From assembly GCA_023525975.1 (NCBI GenBank), contig CM042039.1:13236501-13300500 (forward strand): a DNA stretch of 64,000 nucleotides, given 5' to 3'. The translations under genes and the position numbers were made by a program. The stretch comes from Smallanthus sonchifolius. Lineage: Eukaryota > Streptophyta > Magnoliopsida > Asterales > Asteraceae. The notes under the pieces were generated by a model. It saw only the letters and a list, made by a program, of their open reading frames with translations, did no database searches and had not been told where the DNA came from. Shown here one piece after another: positions 46,750-57,870 of this stretch. Numbering within the stretch: the first letter of the stretch is position 1; the number at the start of each line of letters is the position of its first letter.

Positions 46750-46767
46750 TCCCAAGCAACGGCGCCA
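46750..46767 (-). other. Z primer binding site (tRNA-Asp type)
   Basis: The minus strand reads TGGCGCCGTTGCTTGGGA, three bases from the LTR. It resembles the Asp-tRNA primer site of Athila/Tat elements. Confidence 0.8.
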
Positions 46768-46770
46768 TTT

Positions 46771-48021
46771 TGATCGCGTGTTAAAGGCTAATAAAAAATA
46801 TAATTAAAAACTATTCCTTAGCTACTTAAGACTGTAGTACGGTAAGTAAGGTTGTCGAACCCACAAGGAATTCATGGAGAATGCTATTTAATTATTACTT
46901 AATAAAAACTGCAGAAACTACTAGACTTTGAGTACCGAATTAGAACACTATTGTCAAAGCAACAAACTTTATTTAACTTAAAAGTGATTTTGGGAAAAGG
47001 GATCGCTCCCTGGTTCAGAATACACACGTTAATGATAAACAAGATAGATACTTGTTGAACTCCACATAGACATAGATTGTAAAACACCAATGATTGATAA
47101 ATAGGTAAAAGCCTGGATATTTTACTAAGCTGATTAACGATGTAAAACCGAATAATTGACACTTGTTGAATAACTAGCTATTTAACTACCAATTTTAGAT
47201 CATAAGACTTAATGAATTCAATGGTTCACGATTAGAAAACCGAGTAACTAGTGAATACATAAAATCCTAAGAACCAAATCGTTTAATCAATAAAGGAAAA
47301 AACAAAAGCATGTGATTAACCAAACGATTGAATCACAAACTAATCCAATAAAGTTTAAACTCAGAAAAATCATCAAACACAAGCAATCCTACACCCGGGA
47401 ACAACCACGAGTGAATTAGCTATGCATAAACATGATCGTACCTTGAAAACTTAATACGAAATTAGAAAGCTTCTCAACACCCAAGATCGCCTAAAAGTTG
47501 TCCAAGAAGCTCTAAGGAATGAATGCTGAAGGTCCTAGGGTTTTAGGATTGTACATATAGTCAAAACCCTCAAAACCCCATTTTTCTCTCTAGGGGGCGT
47601 AAGCTACGCCGATAGGGGCGTAATCTAAGCTCACCCTTTCACTCCTAAGCTCTTTCCTCTGTGCTATGCTCCTCAAACGCTCTAGGGTGTAAGCTACACT
47701 CCTAACCAAATTTTCATATCTGGTTTTTGAAAAACCCCAAATCGATATATTATGGGCCCCGTGATTCAATTTCTAACTCAAGATATGCTTCTTTGAAGTT
47801 TTGCACTATAGAACCTCCTGATAAGCCGCCATCTTTGCATAGTTTCGCATCCAATCCATGTACTTCATCCCAAATGCTTCTCGAAACGCGTACTTAGAAT
47901 CCAATCACCTGTAATAGACACAAATAGAAATACCAACGTAAAACCGACTCGATATACAAAGTAACACCCATAAACCTGTATGAACTAGACTCTTAAACAT
48001 GAGATATTTGACCCTACATCA
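46771..48021 (-). repeat. Z 5' LTR
   Basis: Plus-strand ends TGATCGCGTG and CCCTACATCA. A perfect palindrome with arms GGCGTA and TACGCC (three bases between) lies at about 47596-47610, followed by related half-decayed units to 47705. Confidence 0.88.
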
Positions 48022-48026
48022 GTCCC

Positions 48027-48119
48027 ATATAGTGTCGTTCAATGTAACTAATGACTGAGATCCTGGCTTGACACGCGCCAAATGGTAAAACTCCGTTAGT
48101 GGAATTTAGGGGTGTGACA
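48027..48119 (+). repeat. X 3' LTR, part 3
   Basis: The last 93 bp of the X LTR, ending GGTGTGACA. Followed by ACCAC (48120-48124), the right TSD of X. Confidence 0.8.
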
Positions 48120-48124
48120 ACCAC

Positions 48125-48649
48125 GGCGACAGCGCCCGGAAGGTGGGTAACGCAGCAACGGCGCACGGTGGTTCGGCTACACCCCCTCATAATGAAAGAC
48201 GTAAGCAGACCCGACCCTTCGCGACGGAAATGTCCGGTCGGTGATGGTAGTGCACGACGGCGGGGGGTAGCACCTGGTTTGGGTTATGGCGGCAAAAGAC
48301 AGGGAGTGGGGAGAGTTAAGGTTTTGACTTTTCAAAAATCGCTCTCAATCCCTTGTTTAGACTTTTGTATTTATAGGTGGTTCCCGCTTTGGTAATTAAA
48401 CATATAACATTTATATATTTATAAATACAATTAATTAACTTTATAATTAATTATATACATATATCTAATATATAACTTAATTATCTCGTAATTCCAAATT
48501 ACCGGATCGGTTAATTTAGTCATTCGTAATTTCAAATTATGATCACTCTTTTCCGTTGATTATCCCTAATAATCATTAGACAATTATTTCATAAATAATT
48601 ATTTGTCTTTCGTTTTAGTTTCATGTAAGGCCCATTTAACTCTTAAACA
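48125..48649 (-). repeat. V 3' LTR, part 2 (after X)
   Basis: Continues the Copia LTR interrupted at 12818 and ends CTTAAACA. The GC-rich pocket 48125-48300 and the TATA complement (TTTGTATTTATAGG, 48365-48378) match the layout of the other V LTR at 52954-53754. Confidence 0.65.
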
Positions 48650-48689
48650 TTCTTTAATATATATTGTTTTTCATGGGCAAAACTCTAGA

Positions 48690-50530
48690 AGGAGTGTGGG
48701 ATGTTTGTTCGACACATCATAGATTGAACCATATCTAATAGAGTACGATTTCTCCTCTCAGACACACCGTTAAACTGTTGTGTTCCCGGTGGAGTGTGTT
48801 GTGAATGATCTGACATTTCTTTAGATATTTGTCAAACTCTAGACTAAGTTATTCACCAACTCGGTCTGATTTTACCCAACTATGTTTTATACTTCGTTTT
48901 GGTACTGTTTAAACATTACAAACGTTTAATGTATATGCTTCATAAGGTAAATATAACCATATCTACTGAAGTCATCAGTCTGACGAAATATCTCTCTCCA
49001 TTCCTAGACATTGTTCCGAATGGACCACATGCAACAGTATGTACGAGTCCTAACAAATCCTTATCTCTTTGACCGATACCGGAAAAAGGAGCTTTGGTCA
49101 ACTTACCACTTAAACAAGATTCACATTCATCATAAGACTCTTGACAGGTGGAATTCAAAATTCCAGCCGTTTGCTGCTTCTTTATGCGATTCTTGTTTAT
49201 GTGTCCTAGTCTACAATACCATGGATACATATCATTGAAATCTAATTCCGTACGTTTAGAGGAGATATTGTATAATGCATTATTGTTATGGACTTCTATC
49301 TCATAAATTCTTTTATAAGGCTTTGTAGTAAAGTAAAACAAACCATTTAAATATATAGAAATAAAATCAACATTTAAAACATAGGCAAAACCTTGTTAAC
49401 GCAAATCAGATACTGAAACAATATTCCTAGCTAAACTAGGTATGTAGCAAACATTGTTCAAAACAAGTTTAAAACCACATGGAAGTAAAAGAAAAAATTC
49501 TCCTGCAACATGCAATGCAACTCTATGTCCATTGACTACATGGAGCTCGATGTTGCCTTGTATCAACTTTCTAGCCTTCCTTAGTCCCTTTGAATCTGTA
49601 CAAATGTGAGAACCACATACTCTGTTAGACACCCAATATTTGCTAGACAATGAGAAGATCTCAATAACGAACATACCTGAGGACCATCCTCCAGAAGTTT
49701 TCTTCTGTTTTAGCATAGCTAGATACTTGGGGCAGTTTCTCTTCCGGTGCCCAGCTTCATCATAATGAAAGCATTTGACATCCTTCAGAGGCTTCTTGTT
49801 AGCAACAGCCTTGCATTTTCCCTTGCAACTCTTCTTGCCTTTACCTTTGGCTTCAGATTTCCTAACTCGACCCTCCTTGATCATCAACACTCGACCAGAC
49901 TTGCTAGAAGTCAGTATGTTCATCTAAGAAATTTTGAGCATCATATGCAACTCTGGGATGGTCTTGTCCCAAGCATTCATATTATAGTTCAAGATGAACT
50001 GGTCATATGACTTAGATAGTGACTTGAGGATCATTTTCCTAGCCAACACGTTGCTCAAGGGATAGTCAAGATGTGTTATGTTATCAACGTAACCCTTCAT
50101 CTTCAACACGTGAGTGCTGACCGAAGAACCTTCCTACATATGAAAACTGATTAGTGATCTCATCACTTCCAAGCGCTCATTACGAGCTTGATGCTGGAAC
50201 ATTTCCTCTTGGAGCTACCTGATCATGCCCTATGTTGGCATATCAACTAGATTCTTCTGAAGTTATGGTATCATGGATGCTAGTACTTAGCACGAGACCT
50301 TGATGGAATTATGCACATGTTTATCCTAGGTCTTTAGAGTAATGCTTGTATCAGCAACAAGTTCTTCCTGTAGCAGTAGCAGGTTCTTCAGGTATTGGTT
50401 CTTAGAGAACATACATCTTGTTCTCCGCCCTGATAACAGTTTTCAGGTTACGATACAAATCTATAAAGTTCGAGTTGTTGAGTTTATCGTTCTCAAGGAT
50501 TGATTTAACTGAGAAAGAGGAGTCAAGTTT
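48690..50530 (-). pseudogene. V gag, protease and integrase front
   Basis: Read downward from 50530. Gag N-terminus (SILENDKLNNSNFIDLYRNL), gag core (50109-49924), zinc knuckle CFHYDEAGHRKRNC with the second Cys changed to Tyr, protease region (WVSNRVCGSHIC, where the catalytic Asp is not seen), GAG-pre-integrase (CRLGHINKNRI, CESCLSGKLTKAPF) and an integrase stretch TPPGTQQFNGVSERRNRTLL near 48730-48790. The main pieces 50109-48940 share one frame with stops. The sequence then joins the 3' LTR directly, so the rest of integrase, RT and RNase H are deleted. Confidence 0.8.
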
Positions 50531-50712
50531 GAATTTGTTAGAAATCTACAAAATTCAAAATAATTTTTTTAGTATTTTCATGCTTAACATCATAATTTAG
50601 TTTATGACCCAATGGCAAAAATATAAAATTAGGAATGAGATCCCGGTTCACCAGTGCCCAATGAATGGCAAAAGCAATCTCCACTAGCACAACTGTTTAG
50701 GTTGGTAACTCA

Positions 50713-51960
50713 TGTAGTGTCTAATAACATCGGTTTATGTGTCTTATTGTATTCATTTTAGTTGTTTTAGTTTGTATCTTTGTTTGGTTTTACGTGTGTT
50801 TGTGGTATGTGTGTGCTTCCCGGGTTTACGTGCTAAATGAGCGGGAAATGAGATAGAATCAAGAAGAAATGAAAGCACGAGGGATTAAAAGTCAAAAAGT
50901 CAAATTGTTGGAATTTCTTGTATTCATGGTACGCGAAGACCTGGGAGGAAACCTTCACGGTACGCGAGGAAGTGAAGAAGGCGCCCTGACTGTTTTGTCC
51001 TTCGCGCCACACGAAGGACGGGCAGAGGATCATTCGTAACAAGAGAAGATCTATTTTTGCGGGAAAATTAACCTAATTTAGGTTTTAATCTTTCTTAGTC
51101 GCCATTATCATTCATTTTTTCTCGATTCCAGTCGTTCCAGAGCTTCAAGAGAGCGATTCCCACTGTTCTTAGGTCGATTGTTCTTAAAGTTTGATGATTG
51201 TAAGTTCCATTACATTAGTTTTGATTATTGTGTTGAGTATGAGTAGCTAAATCACCCGTGGTCTTCTCCGGGTGTATGGTTTTGCGTTTACACTTGTATT
51301 TTCTGGAATACTTGTTCTTGGTTTGTAGTTTTGACTGGCATCTTAAGCCATATGATTAGATTTATTGATTGAATGCTTTAAAATGTTTGTGTTGATTTCG
51401 AATTGTTGATTCAAGTCTCATCAGTCTTAGGTTTATTTACATTAGGGGCGTCGTGAGATTTGAGTGTCAATTGGTTAATATAAACTGATTATACATGAAT
51501 AGGCTTTCTTTACAGCTCGTTCTAATATTTTCATTGAATACAATTGAACTATGTGTGATTATGTCTATGTGATTGCTTCCCAAGTAGACTAGGAATAACT
51601 TGTGTTTGCAAACCTGAACCCCGGAGAGGATTACCTTTCTCATTATTGTTTAAAACACAATCAAAATCAGTGTTTACTATTTTCTGTCTTTCAATATTTG
51701 TAACAACGTAACACTTTCCACAAACTCCTTGTGGATATGATACTCTACTTACCCTTACTAGTTAAGGTGTTTAAGGATTGTTTTTGACTGACCCAACGAC
51801 ATCGATCAGTAACGATTACCGATTGTGTCAACTACAAAATTCTCGGTTTGGGGTAGCAAGACGAGTGACGTTGAGCTTGGATACGTTTCCCCCAACTACG
51901 CCCACATAATACAACCTTAAGTGATATGATCCCTTCAATTGTAAGTGTAGAACCTACCTA
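50713..51960 (+). mobile_element. S2: Athila/Tat-type LTR inside V leader
   Basis: Begins TGTAGTGTCTAATAAC. Near 51720-51760 it holds a CCTTGTGGATATGATACTC block typical of the 3' part of such LTRs. No internal region is seen. The ends and TSD could not be fixed, so the right boundary is approximate. GGTACGCGA-type palindromic motifs lie at about 50928-50970. Confidence 0.4.
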
Positions 51961-52953
51961 AGTGACTCTGGAATCACAGTTGTACGTTCAATTAAAACCG
52001 TAGGTCAGGATGTAGGGTTATAATTAACACCGGGGGTTCGGATAGATCAGTTGAAGTGTCACAATTTAAGGTGACGCAAAAATATCGATTTTAATTTGAG
52101 ATTTGCTATAATGTTTCTAACTTACCGTATAAGGGTCAAAAACATTTTGAACAACCAAAAGCATATGTCAAGTCGTGCAAAAAAAGTAAAACCAATTTTA
52201 CCATTTACTACGTGATAAATTTAAACGCCTTTCAACACCCGACATGAACCAAGTGTAAATACCCTACTTAAACTAAATTGGTCGTTTAATCGCGAACCAA
52301 ATTTTAAAGTAATTAACTCTTTAATTAATTTATGTTGGTTTTTAAATAAGCAGTTTTGATTTAAAACTCATTCTACTTTTAAATAAAAAAGCTTTTACTT
52401 AAAAATACATTTCCGAGAAATCTATAATCATTTTAATTTTCTCGTCGTTTTATTATTGTGTCAAAAATAATTTTATAAATGTTTTGCGGTTTAATTAATG
52501 TCCTAAATAATTATAGTCAACCACAAATAAAATAAATGAATCGATCTTCTAGTAAAATTTGTTCGGTTTCGTTCTTGCCATCAAATGAAAACCGAATCGG
52601 TCTAAGGGACAAACAAAAATCAACTATTCTTGTCATCTTCGTGTTTGGCGTCTCCGTCTTTGGTCGTCAAAATCTTTGACTTGTTTGATTTACAATTTTA
52701 CATTTACAATAAACAATAAAAATAATTAAATCTAACTATTACATGGGGTTCCAAATAACCCGCAAAAAAGTACAAATATTACAAAACAAAAAATAAAACA
52801 ACCACAGGTCACTAGTGCTCGACTTATCAACACAATCATCCATAAACGAAAAAGGTTCGATCTTTTTGTCAAACAAAAGTTTTGACAAATAAAACACTTG
52901 ATCGGAAAACCTAATAAATGTCTAAACGAGCGTAAAATTAGCTCTAAGACCAC
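51961..52953 (-). other. V leader and primer site
   Basis: AT-rich, without protein motifs, as expected for a Copia leader. GCTCTAAGACCA (52941-52952) is the complement of a mutated iMet primer site adjoining the LTR. Confidence 0.5.
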
Positions 52954-53754
52954 TGTTGGGAATCCGTGCTCCATTTTTAACTTTTAAAACAATTTAATTA
53001 ATCGAATTAATTTAATAAATCAGATTTGCATTTTAGCGGAAGCGGTTGTACAAGTTAACGGTTCTAAACCAGATATCGTCAGTTATCCGATTACACGTGT
53101 ATAAACAATAAATAAATAAAACTAACCATAGTGGGTTAGATGATTATACCTTTGACGATACCCGAAAGACTCGCACTTTCGATCAACAAGTGTCTCGCTA
53201 GTGACTCGTTCACAAACCCTCAATCATCGAAAAACCCCGTCTGAGGGGTTTTGCGCCAAAAATTGATCCACGCAAGAAACCTGACTCGCGACGGAGGCTC
53301 ACCGCAGACGTCAGTGGTAGCGATTGTGTGCGACAGTGGATGGCGGCGACCTAGAGGTGGCTGGCGACGGACACGTGGTGGTTTGCGGCGGTGGTCGGCA
53401 ACGAAAGGGGGGCGGTTTGGGTCCTTGCGCAAACAAGAGAGGAGGACAAAGATGGATTATGGTTTATATTAAGTTTGTATTTATAGATTTCGTGTTTACA
53501 AACTACAAGCCGAGGTTATTAACTGTAAATCCCCTAGCAATTAACTGTTAATTACATTTAGTCCCTCGACTTTACTAATTACAAATAATTAGTAAATCTC
53601 AACCGATTAACTTTTAACTCTTAAATGTTTAAACCTTTCGTCCTTTAATTATTCACTAGATAATTATTCTTTGAATAAACCATTTATATATTTTGCTAAA
53701 TACTTATCCACCGATATATAAATCCGTGTTTCATGAACTACTTACGACTAAACA
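52954..53754 (-). repeat. V 5' LTR
   Basis: 801 bp from TGTTGGGAATCCG to CTAAACA. TATA complement at about 53480-53490 (TTGTATTTATAG). A perfect hairpin with arms AAAACCCC and GGGGTTTT lies at about 53231-53252. GC-rich pocket 53255-53450 with short spurious frames. Confidence 0.7.
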
Positions 53755-53759
53755 TTATT

Positions 53760-54110
53760 AGTTGGTCGTTATCCAAAGTATAACTCTTGGGATCTACCTC
53801 AATAGTAACGTTGATGTTATCTGTTTGGACATCCAACACCATCCATTCATTCTAACCCTTTCAAACACATTTTTGCCCGGTTTGGAGCATCAAGAAAGCT
53901 TTATTGTTTGTTGCAAAGTCTTCAAAAACTTTATACAAAATTGACAAGTTTAGTTTTGATTCATTGAAAGTGTTTATAATCCTTTCCCAAAGTGTTTGTC
54001 TTTAAACCATTTAAGGTAGTTTTGTGTCTATAAGATGGATTGCATTTCAATCTTTACCAAGCTTAGCAAGCTCCAACCGCCATCTTTCAAAATCAAAATA
54101 ATTCAAAAAC
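53760..54110. other. Spacer between V and T
   Basis: Nothing recognised. The last five bases AAAAC are the left TSD of solo LTR T. Confidence 0.4.
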
Positions 54111-55945
54111 TGCAACGAACCAAAATCCGGGTTTCGTTTTAAATAAAAAAATATTCTAATTAATATTATGGTGGAAATGATATTTTAGAATCAAGTTGAA
54201 ACAAGTGGGTTTCAAGTTAGTTTTGGGGATTATGTTAGTTTTTAACAAATTTTGGCATGAAAATGGATGAAATGGAAGTTGAGGGGCTGAAATTGTAAAT
54301 ATGGCAAATCTGTCATATTTGAGTATTGAGAAGTCAAAATTCAGATTTCTTGTTGGTGTGGAGATCGATTCTCTCAAGAGAAAAAGGAGAAGAAGAACCT
54401 TGAAGCAAAACCGTGCATAAGAGGCTTGATTTGGGAAGGTGTTGGCTTGCACATCATCATTCTAACATCAAGTAACTGTTAATCATCCTTTTGAATTCAC
54501 CATTGTTGAGTTAGTAAATGGGTTTTGTAGAAATCCGAAATTTGATGATGCATGGGGTTAATTAGTGTTAGATTGTTGATAATCCAGCTAAACTAAAGGT
54601 AAAGAATGGTGATTAATATCCTAGAACTCTTTGATTTTGATTATAAGAAATTAGGGTTCATATGGAAAGAATTGGGGGTTTTTGGGTTATGATGATAGGA
54701 TGTTAAATTAATGATGAATAAGTGTTTATATGATGTTAGACACTTGAAAGAACACCAAATTAACCTAATGATAAAGATTGAATGAAAAATTAGTGTTAAG
54801 GATATGGTAATGAAACTTAAGCAGTTGAGTTTGGTTGGGAAGAGGGTGATTGGATATGAGTATAACTCAAACGGGTCAGTTTGGGTTGGAAATAGAGGAT
54901 TGGGTTGTGAACCCAATTAAAATGTGATTTTGATGTATGATAGATTACTAAACTAGGTGAATGTGTTTAGGTAATCAAATTGCCAATCGAGAAGGTGGAA
55001 CGGGATCTTCAAATCCAAAAGGTAAGTGCTTTTGCACTTACTTAGTACTGTTGATAAATGGTGTTATATGCGTTATGTTTGCATATTATGTTATGTGTTA
55101 TGAAGTTGTATGAATGTGTATGAACATGTGAATGAATGTAGTTATAGTCAACATACTATAATGGAAATGTGATGAAGTTATGATCTAAGAATCAAAATGA
55201 AAATGTGATGAAGTTATGATCTAAGTATCATAATGGAAATGGGTGAAAATTATGGTCTATGTACCATAATGGTAATGTAAAGGAGTCATGGTTTTGTACC
55301 ATGATGGAAATGAAATGTTGTCATGTATGGAAGGTTACAAGGAAAGAATGAACCTTTTATGGTGTATGCAAGTCCCATTGTTGCTTAATGAGTAAGTGGT
55401 GGAAATGGGTCAAATGGGGTGAATGGGTGAAATTAGAATGATTTTACCTTGTTGAATGTTATATATTCATTACTAATGGTGATTTATATGTGGTGACATG
55501 TAGGAAAAGCTCCGATGTAGTTCAAGGTCAAGTTCATGGCGTGTGATGGATTCTCGTATGTGTTATGGGTAACATTCGTGTGTAATTATATGTCCATCGT
55601 TTGGTTGTAAACCGAATCATGAAAGTGTAATTTTTGTACAAAAGTATGGTGTTTTTGAATGTTTGATCCCAATTTTAGGTGTTGGGTAAACTTATGTAAA
55701 ACTTTTTGTTTACTCAGGCTCCCTGCGGTACGCGAGAACCTCGACAAGTTCTCTCGCGGTATGTAAGAGACTTGTTTTCCGGACGAGATGTTTTGGGGCC
55801 CTCGCGGTACGCGAATGGAGAAGCATGGTCCCTCGCGGTACGCAAGGGACATATTTAAAAATAAAAAAATAAAATATTTTCTTGGGACGAATGCTTCCAC
55901 GTGTGTAATGATTAAATAATCGGTGTTTGAAATTAGGATGTTACA
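54111..55945 (+). mobile_element. T: solo LTR (Ty3-type)
   Basis: 1,835 bp starting TGCAACGAACC (one change from the TGTAAC start) and ending GGATGTTACA, with TSD AAAAC at 54106-54110 and 55946-55950. It has a donor-like GGTAAGTGC (55021-55029) that directly forms a hairpin with GCACTTAC (arms of 8, loop TTTT). About five 36-bp units built on ATGGTCTAxGTACCAT occur at 55155-55315, and GGTACGCGA palindromes at 55725-55850. Confidence 0.8.
55155..55315 (+). repeat. 36-bp imperfect repeats with internal palindromes
   Basis: Units such as TATGATCTAAGTATCATA, ATGGTCTATGTACCAT and CATGGTTTTGTACCATG follow one another, joined by AATGGAAATG-like linkers. The arm sequences drift between units, but most retain pairing. 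Confidence 0.7.
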
Positions 55946-55988
55946 AAAACCAATCTTAATATATTTCCGAAACTGGTTAATAATTTGA

Positions 55989-56784
55989 TGTTTTATAAAA
56001 ACAAGGGATAAGTACATGGTTATCTATGAGTTACTAATTCCTTATCATTATTAAAACAAGGGATTAACAATCTTAAATTAGCATTAAACCATTGTTATCC
56101 CAACATGATCAATAAATGTAATTATGAGATAAATTCATGGATCTAATTGTAATTAAGAAACCTTAAAACCCTAAACTTGGAAGACAAGTTAAGAGGCTTT
56201 AAATAAGGGTTTAGTAGTGGAGGCAATACACAAAGACTTAGACGATTAGGTTTAGGCAAAAGTTGCAAACCCTAATTCTCCCTCACCTCCCTTTATTGCC
56301 GCCACCTTGCGCCATCCCCTCCCTTTCACCGGCCACCATGACGACCTCCGTCGTGAGCACCACAGGCGGCCGCCTGCTATCAACAGTGTCGCCGCCAAGA
56401 GGGCCATCAGGTGTCGCCGTTGGAGCCGCCAGCAGCCTGTCTTGGTTACGCTACCGTTACACGCCTCGTTATCTCTGGTTCAAGTAAGTTCTCGATTACA
56501 TGTACTCGGGTATTGTCAGATTTCAGAGTTTAAATCTCATAGGAGATTCGTGTGAACCAAGTCTGGTGACTGGATCGTTGTCTCAAAGTGCTGAGCTTAA
56601 TCAGTCAGTCGTTTTCACGAAAGGTATAATTACTAAACCTCTATATGGTTTTCTTATTGGTTTGCATGTGAACTCCTGGTGGGTGATCTATGGTAATGGC
56701 CTAGATCTGTTCGTGTGTGTTTTTCCGTTGCGCTTATTTATTTGATCAAAACTGTTTTGAAACCATATGCACGAAATCCCAACA
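55989..56784 (+). repeat. Copia element U, 5' LTR
   Basis: Ends GCACGAAATCCCAACA, as the V LTR does on its sense strand. A TATA-like CTTTAAATAAGG lies at about 56205-56216. The proposed start TGTTTTATAAAAAC gives 796 bp, close to the 801-bp V LTR. A GC-rich pocket (56290-56460) follows the TATA. No clean primer site follows the end. Confidence 0.5.
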
Positions 56785-57860
56785 TCGTCTACCAGGAATA
56801 ATTACTACTAAATAGTTTTGGCAGTTGTTGGATCATAAGTAGAAAACTACCTAAACAACCAATGAAAATAAACTACCCTTAGTGAGACTTTTCAAGTTGC
56901 AGCAATAACTGAGAAGTTACCTCCAAGTTAGATAGTTTCAAAATTACTATTTAAAGCATAAACGAAAGAAAATGATTGTGGAAGAACATGTGGCTTGTCT
57001 TCGTATTGAAGAGGAAAACAACCTAGCCCAAGAGAGAAATTTTATGCATCCATCGACAACAAAAAATGTTATGGAATAAGGTCAATTTTCCGAATGCAAT
57101 AAAGGAAAGGGTATGAAAACACCAAAAGGAAAAGTTGTGAATCTGGATCCAAGGAATGAGGTGGTGAAAAAGTAGCCCACCCATTCTGAGGTACAGTTTC
57201 TAATTATGACCAAATCGATCATCGTTCTAATAACTACAAGATGTGAGAATCCACGAGATGCACATATAGTGGAAATGAACACGATTCTGATATCCATGGT
57301 ATCTGATGTCACGACTATGATTACAGAGGTTAACATGGTGATGGTGGGTTCCAACTCTACACATGTGGCCACTCGTTATGTTTGATCTTATATGAGCGTC
57401 TTCAAGTCATTCAAAGTGGTTGTAAATGATAAAATCTATTCATAGTATGTTCAGCTACTACAAGTATAAAAAGATATAAAAATATGATATTGAAAATGAC
57501 TTATGGAAAGGACCCACTCTAAGCAACTATTGTATGTTCTAAATATTCGCAAGAACATTGTGCATAGATAGCTACTTAAGCATGGTTTTCGTTTTGGTTT
57601 TGAATCTAATAAGGTTGTGCTAACCACGAGTGGAATGTTTTAATGGTAAAGGGATACGCCCTAAATGGTATGTTTAAACTTAATGTAATGGTTATTAGGA
57701 CATAAATGAATAATATCATTACTACTATTAGTGTTGCTTATATGCTTGAGTTTTTAAATGTATTGCATGACCAGCTTGGTCATGTAAACTTGAATTCAAT
57801 TAAATTAAATCGCATACTATCATTCCATATTGATTTAGATCCCCAATATATATAACTTAT
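56785..57860 (+). pseudogene. U protease / pre-integrase relic
   Basis: Decayed Copia coding region. Around 57320-57460 remnants of the protease region (HVATRYV, FKSFK), then LNIRKNIV, KHGFRFGFESNKVVLTTSGMF, YALNGMFKLNVM and DQLGHVNLNSIKLNR blocks characteristic of the Copia protease to GAG-pre-integrase segment. Many stops and frameshifts. It is cut at 57860 by the Mutator-like element and resumes for about 30 bp at 59633. Confidence 0.65.
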
Positions 57861-57870
57861 ATAAGTTGTG

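Larger units (their letters stand above)
40932..48021 (-). mobile_element. Z: gag-protease-only Ty3 element
   Basis: A perfect TSD GTCCC at 40927-40931 and 48022-48026. LTRs of 1,255 and 1,251 bp. The primer site on the minus strand, TGGCGCCGTTGCTTGGGA (46750-46767), is the tRNA-Asp-type site used by Athila/Tat-like elements. The polypurine tract is the complement of CATTCCCACACTTAACC at 42187-42203. Only gag and protease are coded; RT, RNase H and integrase are absent, so it is non-autonomous. Confidence 0.88.
12819..48119 (+). mobile_element. X: Tekay/Del-like Ty3 element with four insertions
   Basis: The 5' LTR starts TGTGACATC and is preceded by ACCAT. The 3' LTR ends GGTGTGACA at 48119 and is followed by ACCAC, a TSD with one C/T difference. 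The iMet primer site is at 16757-16769 and decayed pol at 19083-21930. The tail of integrase still shows a chromodomain-like block (EFTWECEDQM near 21812-21841), which points to a chromovirus of the Tekay/Del type. The 3' LTR is split into three pieces by Y and Z, the 5' LTR holds a Mutator-like element, and the leader holds a Copia solo LTR. Confidence 0.8.
12465..53754 (-). mobile_element. V: Copia element, outermost of the nested stack
   Basis: TTATT flanks both ends (12460-12464 and 53755-53759). The left LTR begins TGTTGGAATTTGTGC and the right LTR TGTTGGGAATCCGTGC. They share an inner order (CATAGxGGGTTTAG, then TATACCTTT, a GC-rich pocket, a TATA complement, then an AT-rich part). A degenerate complementary iMet primer site, GCTCTAAGACCA, sits at 52941-52952, so the element runs right to left. 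Its 3' LTR is split by element X and its leader by an Athila-like LTR. Of the internal region only gag, protease and the front of integrase remain; reverse transcriptase and RNase H are gone. Confidence 0.75.

Noticed and set aside
48099..48395. A 98-codon Arg-rich frame
   Set aside because: It crosses the border between the X LTR end and the Copia V LTR, so it is a chance fusion.
53220..53551. Short GC-rich frames near 53.3 kb as host genes
   Set aside because: They lie within the V 5' LTR, between its GGGG/CCCC hairpin and its TATA complement, and exist on both strands.
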